DNA of 64,000 bases from Balaenoptera acutorostrata (taxonomy: Eukaryota; Chordata; Mammalia; Artiodactyla; Balaenopteridae), in NCBI RefSeq assembly GCF_949987535.1, contig NC_080080.1:60610668-60674667 (forward strand), read 5' to 3'. The notes beneath the pieces are model-generated. The model was not told the origin of the DNA, did no database searches, and was given only the letters and a program-made list of their open reading frames with translations. How positions within the stretch are numbered: position 1 is the stretch's first letter; each line of letters starts with the position of its first letter. Positions 11,141 through 21,548 of the stretch are shown piece after piece. Both the position numbers and the translations under genes were made by a program.

Positions 11141-11940
11141 GTATATGAACGTAGTGTCTATTAACATTGTAAAGAGGGTTAGGAGTGACTATTGGGGTAT
11201 AGTCTATATATCAATACTTTAGGATAATACATGGCATTTTTGTGTGATATAATGTTAGTTTTATAATTTTTAAAATAACTTGTGTTTTGAGAATTAACAA
11301 ACACAAAAATTGCTGTTCTATAGGTGGATATCAAAGCAAGAGCAAGTAAGGCCCAAAGGAGTAAAACATATGCTCTTTTCATAATATGTGTGGTTTTGGC
11401 TGCCTCATCGACTCATGGATCCCTGACTAATGATGGGAGCAGGAATAGGAGCAGCTTCAGTGGACTTTAGAAAAATTTCAGTGGGGATGAAGGTGCAAAG
11501 AGGTAGGGTCCAGAGGTGTAAAAAACTGTGAAGAAATATTGCCTATGATGATTTAGAAAATGATAAATTTATTTCTAATACATAAAATGATTTACAGAAA
11601 ATACAGATAGAGGATCAATAATATAGTCAAAGTATCCAGAAAACAGTGAAAACTCACAAGAAATACTTATGATCCAAAATGTGGAAAACTAACAATTGTT
11701 ACCGTTAAGTAATTCATATCTATGCTTTATAAATGTTTAAATCATTTTTAAATCAGTTGTGCTGATTTGTAATCCCAATGTACCTATGCTTTATAAATAT
11801 TTTAGTCTTAACTCTAATCTTTTATTAAATGTTCAATTGTTGGATATTTACACATTTATCAATCACTTAGAAATGAATACAAATATGTTTATCTGTATTC
11901 AAGTGAAAATGAATACAGCTATAAATTTTCCAAGCTTGTT
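11141..11940. other. Unassigned AT-rich interval
   Basis: No gene or repeat recognised; short ORFs on both strands (for example 11179-11382 minus) look like chance. Confidence 0.4.
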
Positions 11941-11944
11941 CATA

Positions 11945-12165
11945 TAGTGGTTAGCGACTATAGCTCAGAAGTTAGGAAGACCTGAGTTTGAATCCTCTAA
12001 CACTATAACTGTGGGAAAATTAAGAAATCTCATCTCTAAACTTCTTACGTTCTTTAAAAGGGATAATAATGAGGTTATTATTATTTATGGTGTTATTAAG
12101 AAGACTAAATTAGATGTTATGTATTTTATTCGAGGTATGGTGTCTTGCACAGAGTAAGTCCTGAA
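11945..12165 (+). mobile_element. MIR SINE
   Basis: Follows MIR from near its start: ATAGTGGTTAGCGACTATAG, then CTGAGTTTGAATCCTC and AAAAGGGATAATAATGAGG. It ends in GTGTCTTGCACAGAGTAAG. Orientation is sense; typical divergence for MIR. Confidence 0.8.
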
Positions 12166-12399
12166 CTGACTTATCACCATTATTATCACCCCTTTTGAAC
12201 TCCCACAGGGCTTTGGCTCTCCCTACAACCCTGCTATGATAATTGTAATTGGATTTGACATCCTTCTTTCTCTTGTTACAGGACACTTTAGTGTTTAATA
12301 CTGACCTGTTTCTCTGACTTTCCACTGCTTTATACACATTCTCTAGCCGTACTGGAAATGCATGACATGTACTAAATCTTATTTCAATTTTTTGCACAA

Positions 12400-12630
12400 T
12401 TTATTTCCCTACTTGAAGTCTTTTTCTTCCCCTTTTCTCCCCTCTCCTCGCCCCTCAAAGTCCGTAACTCATTCTGTCCTTCAAGACTCAGTTACTCCCT
12501 GGATTTATTTCCTCTTATGTGCTCCCATAATCTCTCTGCCTCTTTGTAGAGTTTTATCACTTGCCAATCAGTATTTCCTTGGAAATACAGCAGGACTGTC
12601 ACAAAGAAGACACTCAATTAATAAATGACT
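12400..12630 (+). mobile_element. L2 LINE 3' fragment
   Basis: Contains CCTTCAAGACTCAGTTACTC, GTGCTCCCATAATCTCTCTG and a terminal CAATTAATAAATGA, the order seen at L2 3' ends in sense orientation. The purine tract that follows may have grown from its A-rich tail. Confidence 0.6.
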
Positions 12631-12664
12631 TCAAAAGGAGAAAAGGAAAAATGGGAGAAAGAAT

Positions 12665-12665
12665 A

Positions 12666-12696
<31 letters not shown>

Positions 12697-12717
12697 AGGA
12701 AGGAAGGAAGGAAAGGG

Positions 12718-12758
<41 letters not shown>

Positions 12759-12792
12759 AAGAAAGAAAGAGAAAGAAAGAAGGAAGGAAGGA

Positions 12793-12844
<52 letters not shown>

Positions 12845-12887
12845 AAAGAAGGAAAGAAAGAAAGAAGGAAAGAAAGAGAGAAAGGAG
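12665..12887. repeat. (GAAA)n/(GGAA)n pure purine tract
   Basis: 223 bp of uninterrupted A/G on the plus strand, mainly GAAA with GGAA and GAGA variants. Long mirror-like homopurine tracts of this kind can form intramolecular triplex. The 131-codon ORF across it is low-complexity and not a gene. Confidence 0.97.
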
Positions 12888-13917
12888 CTGCTTTTAGGTC
12901 CTAACCTTTTAAATGCATGTTATTATCAGGAGATGAAGTTGCTAGAGGGAATCTGAGACTGTTCCTGGGGAAGATTTTAGTCTGAGGCCAAAAGTTAATG
13001 ATGAAAATGTTCAACCAAGTTCCCTCAGGGGCATCAATGTGCCAATGTGGTGGTTTGTCCAAACCCACCTTATCTGTCATTTCTGACTATCTTCCTACTC
13101 TGTTCTTCAGAGACCCTCAAGATCAACACTGTGCACTTGGCCGTGATTAGTGTAGCTATACTTCTTGCCCTGCCCTCTGCTCCATCTTGATAGCTTAAAT
13201 ACAGATTCCTGTTAACAATCCCACCTGCTATGGCAGAAGAACATGTAACACAAAGTTCATCAAATTTAGTAAGGACATCCAGACTATCCAGTCTGATAGT
13301 GACAGCTGTTCAAAATGTACACCGTCCACATGGCATGAAAAAGCAAGTGGTTTTTTTTTTTTTTTTTTTTTTGGTTTTCTAATTTTGTCTGTGAATGCCT
13401 ATTTTTAGCTGAAAAATGCTCAGCTTTTGAACTGCTTTTCTTCTGGACAAGCTTTTGAACTAAAGAATGTTACTAAATTTTTAACAAAAATCCACTCCTC
13501 TACTCCCACCATATAATTGAGGTTGAGTTTAAAGCCAATGATCCTGCCGCTTTTGTAGTTTTAACAATAGTTAAATTATGTAAACAATAAAAAAATATAT
13601 TATACATGAACATAAAAAATACATCTAAACATTTATACTTTAAAATAATGATATACATTTATTATAAATTAGTTTTCAAAGTTGGTTCTCATAGATGTAT
13701 ATTTGATTCTCACAAAAACCATTGAATTAGGTATGAGTTATTTTCATTTCATAGATATAAACTTGAATATCAAATCATTTAAATATAACTTTCTATAAAG
13801 TTAACTTGTTGTGATTTTGTAGTCTTGTTTTTAGAATTTAGTGCCTTTATACAATGCTGTATTGATTTCCAAGCCCACAGCACAATTAGCAGTTTAACAA
13901 ATGAGAGTGACAAATTA
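12888..13917. other. Unassigned interval with a T22 run
   Basis: No repeat recognised in 12888-13350, which has near-balanced base composition. A 22-base T run at 13351-13372 could mark the tail of an old minus-strand retrocopy, but the following sequence is not one I know. 13500-13900 is AT-rich and unassigned. Confidence 0.4.
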
Positions 13918-14366
13918 GGTTTTTGTTTGTTTGTTTGTTTTGTTTTTTTTATAGTAGACTTTAGTTTTTAGAGCAGTTTTAGGTTTATAAGAAAATTGAG
14001 CACAGAGTACAGGGGGTTTCTATATTATCCCTCTTCTCCCAAGTTTCCTCTATTATTAACATCTTGCATTAGTGTGTATGTTATAACTGATGAACAAATA
14101 TTGATATATTGTTATTATTAACTAAAGTCTACAGTTTACATTAGGGTTCACTCTTTGTGTCACACAGTTGTACAGGATTTGCCAAATGTAAATGTCATGT
14201 ACCTAACATTCCACTGCCAAACAGAATAGTTTCATTTCCCTAAAAATCCCCTGTGTTCTACTTATTCATCTCTCTCCACTCCTTCCCCCAAAGCCCTGGC
14301 AACCACTGATCTTTTTATTGTCTTCAAGGTTGCCTTTTCCAGAATGCCATATAGTTGGAATCATAT
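13918..14366 (-). mobile_element. Old L1 3' part (host of the younger L1)
   Basis: Antisense L1 with its reversed A-rich tail (repeated GTTT units) at 13918-13952, then 3' UTR and the start of the ORF2 end (GTTCTACTTATTCATCTCTC, CATATAGTTGGAATCATATG). It continues at 21549 after the full-length L1. It lies within a larger old L1 spanning 13918-22450. Confidence 0.75.
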
Positions 14367-14381
14367 GGTATGTAGCATTTC

Positions 14382-14776
14382 TTTATTTTTTTAAAAATTT
14401 TATATCTTTTTTTTAACATCTTTATTGGAGTATAATTGCTTTACAATGGTGTGTTAGTTTCTGCTTTATAACAAAGTGAATCAGTTATACATATATACAT
14501 ATGTCCCCATATCTCTTCCCTCTTGCGTCTCCCTCCCTCCCACCCTCCCTACCCCACCCCTCTAGGTGGTCACAAAGCACCGAGCTGATCTCCCTGTGCT
14601 ATGCGGCTGCTTCTCACTAGCTATCTATTTTACGTTTGGTAGTGTATATATGTCCATGCCACTCTCTCACTTTGTCCCACCTTACCCTTCTCCCTCCCCA
14701 TATCCTCAAGTCCATTCTCTAGTAGGTCTGTGTATTTATTCCTGTCTTGCCCCTAGGTTCTTCATGACCTTTTTTT
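14382..14776 (-). other. L1 3' UTR and tail
   Basis: Starts after the ORF2 stop. It includes a poly(A) signal (AATAAA read on the minus strand, plus-strand 14421-14426) and a G-rich tract (plus-strand C-runs at 14531-14560). The tail at 14382-14414 is interrupted by AAATTTTATAT-like sequence. Confidence 0.9.
14531..14560 (-). repeat. G-quadruplex-prone tract in L1 3' UTR
   Basis: Seven runs of three or four C on the plus strand, therefore G-runs on the L1 sense strand, separated by one or two bases. Such tracts are a known feature of mammalian L1 3' UTRs. Confidence 0.85.
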
Positions 14777-17700
14777 TTAGATTCCATATACATGTGTTAG
14801 CATAAGGTATTTGTTTTTCTCTTTCTGACTTAGGTCACTCTGTATGACAGACTCTAGGTCCATCCACCTCACTATAAAAAACTCAATTTCGCTTCTTTTT
14901 ATGGCTGAGTAATATTCCATTGTATATAAGTGCCACATCTTCTTTATCCATTCATCTGTTGATGGACACTTAGGTTTCTTCCATGTCCTGGCTATTGTAA
15001 ATAGAGATGCAATAAACATTTTGGTACATGACTCTTTTTGAATTATGGTTTCTCAGGGTATATGCCCAGTAGTGGGATTGCTGGGTCATATGGTAGTTCT
15101 ATTTTTAGTTTCTTAAGGAACCTAAATACGGTTCTCCAAAGTGGCTTTATCAATCTACATTCCCACCAACAGTGCAACAGGGTTCCGTCTTCTCCATGCC
15201 CTCTCCAGCATTTATTGTTTGTAGATTTTTTGATGGTGGCCATTCTGACCAGTGTGAGATGATATCTCATTGTAGTTTTGATTTGCATTTCTCTAACGAT
15301 TAATGATGTTGAGCATTCTTTCATGTGTCTGTTGGCAATCTGTATATCTTCTTGGGAGAAATGTCTATTTAGGTCTTCTGCCCATTTTTGGATTGGGTTG
15401 TTTGTTTCTTTGATATTGAGCTGCATGAGCTGCTTGTAAATTTGGGAGATTAATCCTTTGTCAGTTGCTTCATTTGCAAATATTTTCTCCTATTCTGAGG
15501 GTTGTCTTTTCATCTTGTTTATGGTTTCCCTTGCTGTGCAAAAGCTTTTAAGTTTCCTTAGGTCCCATTTGTTTATTTTTGTTTTTATTTCCATTTCTCT
15601 AGGAGGCGGGTCAAAAAGGATCTTGTTGTGATTTATGTCATAGAGTGGTTTGCCTATGTTTTCCTCTAAGAGTTTGATAGCGTCTGGCCTTACATTTAGG
15701 TCTTTAATCCAGTTTGAATTTATTTTTGTGTATGGTGTTAGGGAGTGTTCTAATTTCATTCTTTTACATGTAGCTGTGGAGTTTTCCCAGCACCACTTAT
15801 TGAAGAGGCTGTCTTTTCTCCACTGTATATTCTTGCCTCCTTTATCAAAGATAAGGTGACCATATGTGTGTGGGTTTATCTCTGGGCATTCTATCCTGTT
15901 CCATTGATCTATATTTCTGTTTTTGTGTCAGTACCATACTGTCTTGATGACTGTAGCTTTGTAGTATAGTCTGAACTCAGGGAGCCTGATTCCTCCAGCT
16001 CCGTTTTTCTTTCTCAAGATGCTTTGGCTATTTGGGGTCTTTTGCGTTTCCATACAAATTGTGAAATTTTTTGTTCTAGTTCTGTGAAAAATAACAGTGG
16101 TAGTTTGACAGGGATTGCATTGAATCTGTAGATTGCTTTGGGTAGTAGAGTCATTTTCACAATGTTGATTCTTCCCATCCAAGAACATGGTCTATCTCTC
16201 CATCTATTTGTATCATCTTTAATTTCTTTCATCAGTGTCTTATAATTTTCTGCATACAGGTCTTTTGTCTCCTTAGGTAGGTTTATTCCTAGATATTATA
16301 TTCTTTTTGTTGCAATGGTAAATGGGAGTGTTTTCTTAATTTCACTTTCAGATTTTTCGTCATTAGTGTATAGAAATGCAAGAGATTTCTGTGCATTAAT
16401 TTTGTATCCTGCTACTTTACCAAATTCATTGATTAGCTCTAGTAGTTTTCTGGTAGCATCTTTAGGATTCTCTATGTATAGTATCATGTCATCTGAAAAG
16501 AGTGACATCTTTACGTCTTCTTTTCCGTTTTGGATTCCTTTTAATTCTTTTTCTTCTTTGATTGCTGCAGCTAAAACTTCCAAAACTATGTTGAATAATA
16601 GTGGTGGGAGTGGGCAACCTTGTCTTGTGCCTGATCTTAGTGGAAATGGTTTCAGTTTTTCACCATTGAGGACAATGTTGGCTGTGGGTTTGTCATATAT
16701 GGCCTTTATTATGTTGAGGAAAGTTCCCTCTATGCCTACTTTCTGGAGCTTTCTGTGCATCTATTGAGATGATCATATGGTTTTTCTCCTTCCATTGTTT
16801 ATATGGTGTATCATATTGATTGATTTGCGTATACTGAAGAATCCTTGCATTCCTGGAATAAACCCCACTTGATCATGGTGTATGGTCCTTTTATTGTGCT
16901 GTTGGACTCTGTTTGCTAGTATTCTGTTGAGGATTTTTGCATCTATGTTCATCAGTGATATTGGCCTGTAGTTTTCTTTCTTTGTGACATCTTTGTCTGG
17001 TTTTGGTATCAGGGTGATGGTAGCCTCGTACAATGAGTTTGGGAGTGTTTCTCCCTCTGCTATATTTTGGAAGAGTTTGAGAAGGATAGGTGTTAGCTCT
17101 TCTCTAAATGTTTGATAGAATTCGCCTGTGAAGCCATCTGGTCCTGGGCTTTTGTTTGTTGGAAGATTTTTAATCACAGTTTCAATTTCAGTGCTTGTGA
17201 TTGGTCTGTTCATTTTTTCTCTTTCTTCTTGGTTCAGTCTCGGAAGGTTGTGCTTTTTTAAGAATTTGTCCATTTCTTCCAGGTGGTCCATTTTATTGGC
17301 ATAGATTTGCTTGTAGTAATCTCTCATGATCCTTTGTATTTCTGCAGTGTCAGTTGTTACTTCTCCTTTTTCATTTCCAAATTTATTGATCTGAGTCTTC
17401 TTTTTTTTCTTGTTGAGTCTGGCTAATGGTTTATCAATTTTGTTTATCTTCTCAAAGAACCAGCTTTTAGTTTTGTTGATCTTTGCTATCGTTTCCTTGA
17501 ATTATTTTTCATTTATTTCTGATCTGACCTTTATAATTTCTCTCCTTCTGCTAACTCTGGGGTTTTTTTTTTTGGTTCTTCTTTCTCTAATTGCTTTAGG
17601 TGTAAGGTTAGGTAGTTTATTTGAGATATTTCTTGTTTCTTAAGGTAGGATTGTATGGCTATAAACTTCCCTTTTAGAACTGCTTTTGTTGCATCCCATA

Positions 17701-18541
17701 GGTTTTGGGTCATCGTGTTTTCATTGTCATTTGTTTCTAGGTATTTTTTAATTTCCTCTTTGGTTTCTTCAGTGATCTCTTGGTTATTAAGTAGTGTATT
17801 GTTTAGCCTCCATGTGTTTGTATTTTTCACAGATTTTTTCCTGTAATTGATATCTAGTCTCATAGTGTTGTGGTCGGAAAAGATACTTGATACGATTTCA
17901 ATTTTCTTAAATTTATCAAGGCTTGATTTGTGACCCAAGACATGATCTATCCTGGAGAATGTTCCATGAGCACTTGAGAAGAATGTGTATTGTGTTGTTT
18001 TTGGATGGAATGTCCTATAAATATCAATTAAGTCCATCTTGTTTAATGTATCATTTAAAGCCAGTGTTTCCTTATTTATTTTCATTTTGGATGATCTGTC
18101 CATTGGTGAAAGTGGGGTGTTAAAGTCCCCCACTATGATTGTGTTACTGTTGATTTCCCCTTTTATGGCTGTTAGTATTTGCCTTATGTATTGAGGTGCT
18201 CCTATGTTGGGTGCATAAATATTTACAATTGTTATATCTTCTTCTTGGATTGATCCCTTGATCATAATGTAGTGTCCTTCTTTGTCTCTTGTAATAATCT
18301 TTGTGTTAAAGTCTATTTTGTCTGATATGAGAATTGCTACTTCAGCTTTCTTTTGATTTCCATTTGCATGGGATACCTTTTTCCAACCCCTCACTTTCAG
18401 TCTGTATGTGTCCCTAGGTCTGTAGTGGGTCTCTTGTAGACAGCATATATATGAGTCTTGTTTTTGTATCCATTCAGCCAGTGTATGTCTTTTGGTTGGA
18501 GCATTTAATCCATTTACATTTAAGGTAATTATCAATATGTA
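14777..18541 (-). pseudogene. L1 ORF2 (endonuclease/reverse transcriptase), broken
   Basis: ORF2p nicks target DNA and copies L1 RNA at the nick. The N-terminal endonuclease is open for about 334 codons (17531-18535) and shows LNVNGLNAP, the QETH glutamate, GDFNTPLSP and the SDHN histidine. The reverse transcriptase follows ([14 protein letters not shown] near 17140, [13 protein letters not shown] near 16870), with catalytic motif C as FSDD rather than FADD near 16497. The C-terminal region ends in HVYGI at 14777. Lesions: a frameshift at the A-run near 17562-17575, an in-frame stop at 17502-17504, two stops near 16761-16775 beside a deletion of about 40 bp removing part of motif A, and frame changes near 16014 and between 15043 and 15019. 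The start codon is unclear because upstream in-frame ATGs are lost. The span matches the usual length of about 1250-1275 codons. No active RT can be made. Confidence 0.95.
17531..18535 (-). other. L1 ORF2 endonuclease domain, still open
   Basis: An uninterrupted frame of about 334 codons covering the APE-like endonuclease and linker. Key residues of the family are present: Asn in LNVNGLN, Glu in QETHY, Asp/Asn in GDFNTP, the RIDHVLG segment and SDHN. It ends early in a shifted tail (TPELAEGEKL). There is no ATG at the expected start; the frame begins at a TTG codon. Whether any protein is made is unknown. Confidence 0.85.
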
Positions 18542-18614
18542 TGTTCATATTACCATTTTCGTAATTGCTTTGGGTTTGTTATTGTAGGTCTTTTCCTTCT
18601 CTTGTGTTTCCTGC

Positions 18615-19500
18615 CTAGAGAAGTTCCTTCAGCATTTGTTGTAGAGCTGGTTTGGTGGTGCTGAATTCTCTTAGCTTTTGCTTGTCTGTAAAGATTTTAA
18701 TTTCTCTGTGAAATCTGAATGAGATCCTTGCTGGGTAGAGTAATCTTGGTTGTAGGTTTTTCTCCTTCATCACTTTAAATATGTCCTGCCACTCCCTTCT
18801 GGCTAGCAGAGTTTCTGCTCAAAGATCAGCTGTTAAACTTATGGGGATTCCCTTGTATGTTATTTGTTGTTTTTCCTTGCTGCTTTTAATATTTTTTCTT
18901 TGTATTTAATTTTTGATAGTTTGATTAATATGTGTCTTGGCGTGTTTTTCCTTGGATTTATCCTGTATGGGATTCTCTGTGCTTCCTGAACTTGATTAAC
19001 TATTTCCTTTCCCATATTAGGTAAGTTTTCAACTATAATCTCTTCAAGTATTTTCTCAGTCCCTTTCTTTTTCTCTTCTTCTTCTGGGACCCCTATAATT
19101 CGAATGTGGGTGCATTTAATGTTGTCCCAGAGGTCTCTGAGACTGTCTTCAATTCTTTTCATTCTTTTTTCTTTATTCTGCTCTGCAGTAGTTATTTCCA
19201 CTATTTTATCTTCCTGGTCACTTATCCGTTCTTCTGCCTCAGTTATTCTGCTATTGATCCCTTCTAGAGAATTTTTTATTTCATTTATTGTGTTGTTCAT
19301 CACTGTTTGTTTGCTCTTTTGTTCTTCTAGGTCCTTGTTAAATGTTTCTTGTATTTTCTCCATTCTATTTCCAAGATTTTGGATCATCTTTACTATCATT
19401 ATTCTGAATTCTTTTTCAGGTAGACTGCCTATTTCCTCTTCATTTGTTAGGTCTGGTGGGTTTTTGCCTTCATCTGCTGTGTGTTTCTCTGTCTTCTCAT
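18615..19500 (-). pseudogene. L1 ORF1 (RNA-binding chaperone), broken
   Basis: ORF1p trimerises through a coiled coil and coats L1 RNA. ATG at 19500-19498 gives MRRQRNTQQMKAK, then a small deletion shifts the frame and it stops. The 179-codon frame 18860-19399 holds the coiled coil (heptad-rich NSLEGINSRITEAEERISDQ), the RRM-like core (CTHIRIIGVPEEEEKKKGTE) and the start of the C-terminal domain (PRHILIKLSKIKYKEKILKA). A one-base loss in AAGGAAAAAC near 18870 and a TGA near 18824 break the rest, which ends QQMLKELL at 18615. About 886 bp, shorter than a roughly 1-kb intact ORF1. A spacer of about 75 bp separates it from ORF2. Confidence 0.92.
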
Positions 19501-21533
19501 TTTGCTTAACTTACTGTGTTTGGGGTCTTCTTTTCGTGGGCTGCAGGTTTGTATTTCCCATTGTTTTTGGTGTCTGTCCATAGTGGCTAAGGTTGGTTCA
19601 GTGGGTTGTGTGGAGGGTAGTAGTGCCTTTGTTCTGGTGGATGAGGCTGGATCTTGTCTTTCTGGTGGGCAGTTCCACATCATGCGGTGTGTTTTGGGGT
19701 GTCTGTGGCCTTTTTATGATTTTAGGCAACCTCTTTGCTAATGGATGGGGTTGTGTTCCTGTCTTGCTAGTTGTTTGGCATAGGGTGTCCAGCACTGTAG
19801 CTTGCTCGTCCTTTAATGGACCTGGGTCTTGGCTTTGACATGGAGATATGTGGGTGATTTTCGCCATTTGATATTACATGGAGCTGGGAGGTCTCTTGTG
19901 GACCAGTGTCCTGAACTTGGCTCTGCCACCTCAGAGGCACAACCCTGACACCTGGCTGGAGTACCAAGAGCCTGTCATCCCCAGGGCTCAGAATAAAAGG
20001 GAGAAAAAAAGAAAGAAAGAAGATGATAAAATAAAATAAAATAAAATAAATTATTAAAATAAAAAATAATTATTAAAATTTTTTTTAAGTAATTAAAAAA
20101 AAAAGAATGAAAGAAAGAAAGAAGAGAGCAACCAAACGAAAAAACAAATCCACCAATGATAACAAGTGCTAAAAACTATAGTAGAAAAAAAAAAAAAAAA
20201 GGACAGACAGAACCCTAGGACAAATGGTAAAAGCAAAGCTATACAGACAAATTCACACACAGAATCATACACATACACGCTCACAAAAAGAGGAAAAGGG
20301 GGAAAAAATATATATATCGTTGCTCCCAAAGTCCACCTCCTCCATTTGGGATGATTCGTTGTCTATTCAGGTATTCCACAGATGCAGGTACATCAAGTTG
20401 ATTGTGGAGATTTAATCCGCTGCTCCTGAGGCTGCTGGGAGAGATTTCCCTTTCTCTTCTGTGTTTGCACAGCTCCCGGGGTTCAGCTTTGGATTTGGAC
20501 CCGCCTCTGCGTGTAGGTCGCTTGGGGGCGTCTGTTCCCCGCCCAGACAGGACGGGGTTAAAGGAGCAGCTGCTTCGGGGGCTCTGGCTCACTCAGGCCG
20601 GGGGGAGGTAGGGGTACGGAGGAGGCGGGGCGAGCCTGCGGCGGCAGAGGCCGGCGTGACATTGCACCAGCCTGAGGCGCGCCAAGCGTTCTCCCGGGGA
20701 AGTGGTCCCTGGATCACGGGACCCTGGCAGTGGCGGGCTGAACAGGCTCCTGGGAGGGGGGGTGTGTAGAGTGACTGTGCTCGCACACAGGCTTCTTGGT
20801 GGCGGCAGCAGGAGCCTTAGCGTCTCATGCCCGTCTCTGGGGTCCGCGCTGATAGCCGCGGCTCGCGCCTGTCTCTGGAGCTCTTTTAAGCGGCGCTCTT
20901 AATCTCCTCTCCTCGCGCACCAGGAAACAAAGAGGCAAGAAAAGTCTCTTGTCTCTTCGGCAGCTCCAGACTTTTGCCTGGACTCCCTCCTGGCTAGCTG
21001 TGGCGCACTAGCCCCTTCAGGCTGTGTTCACGCAGCCAACCCCAGTCCTCTCCCTGCGATCCGACCGAAGCTCGAGCCTCAGCTCCCAGCCCCCGCCCGC
21101 CCCGGCGGGTGAGCAGACAAGTCTCTCGGGCTGGTGAGTGCTGCTCGGCGCCGAGCCTCTGTGCGGGAATCTCTCCGCTTTGCCTTCCGCACCCCTGTGG
21201 CTGCGCTCTCCTCCGTGGCTCCAAAGCTTCCCCCTCCGCCACCCACAGTCTCCACCCGCGAAGGGGCTTCCTAGTGCGTGGAAACCTTTCCTTCTTCACA
21301 GCTCCCTCCCACTGGTGCAGATCCCATCCCTATTCTTTTGTCTCTGTTTTTTTCCTTTTTCTTTTGCCCTACCAGGTACGTGGGGAGTTTCTTGTCTTTT
21401 GGGAGGTCTGAGGTCTTCTGCCAGCATTCAGCAGGTGTTCTGTAGGAGTTGTTCCACACGTAGATGTATTTCTGATATATTTGTGGGGAGGAAGGTGATC
21501 TCCACATCTTACTCTTCCGCCATCTTGAAGCTC
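19501..21533 (-). promoter_or_regulatory. L1 5' UTR with internal promoter, CpG-rich
   Basis: About 2.03 kb, long for an L1 5' UTR. The start-proximal half (about 20400-21530) is rich in CpG and GC-box-like sequence (for example GGAGGCGGGGCGAG near 20618). The first bases carry a GCCATCTTG (plus-strand 21519-21527) YY1-type site. The ORF1-proximal half contains an A-rich stretch (about 19985-20320) with (AAAAT)n and GAAA runs. ORFs predicted here on either strand are fortuitous in GC-rich DNA. L1 5' UTRs act as Pol II promoters in general; activity of this copy is untested. Confidence 0.8.
19985..20320. repeat. A-rich simple sequence inside L1 5' UTR
   Basis: Contains GAAAGAAAGAAAG, five AAAAT-type units near 20028-20050, and several A-runs of 8-19 bases. 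It separates the CpG-rich promoter half from ORF1. Confidence 0.85.
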
Positions 21534-21548
21534 GGTATGTAACATTTC

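Larger units (their letters stand above)
14382..21533 (-). mobile_element. Full-length L1 retrotransposon, 7152 bp
   Basis: Complete structure on the minus strand: 5' UTR (19501-21533), ORF1 (18615-19500), ORF2 (14777 to about 18541), 3' UTR (about 14415-14776) and an impure A tail (14382-14414, seen as T). Flanking repeats GGTATGTAGCATTTC (14367-14381) and GGTATGTAACATTTC (21534-21548) differ at one base and are the target duplication. The element begins with a CAAGATGGCGG motif, a YY1-type site found at L1 5' ends. Both ORFs are damaged, so it cannot move by itself, although the 5' UTR may still be a promoter. It is nested in an older L1 of the same orientation. Confidence 0.96.

Noticed and set aside
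12561..12956. 131-codon frame rich in K, E and R
   Set aside because: Simple translation of the GAAA/GGAA purine tract.
16315..16767. 150-codon plus-strand frame
   Set aside because: Shadow of the antisense L1 ORF2 reverse transcriptase.
19104..19583. 159-codon plus-strand frame
   Set aside because: Shadow of antisense L1 ORF1.
20402..21542. Several 60-134 codon frames on both strands in GC-rich DNA
   Set aside because: They lie in the L1 5' UTR, where CpG-rich sequence has few stops; no relation to known proteins.
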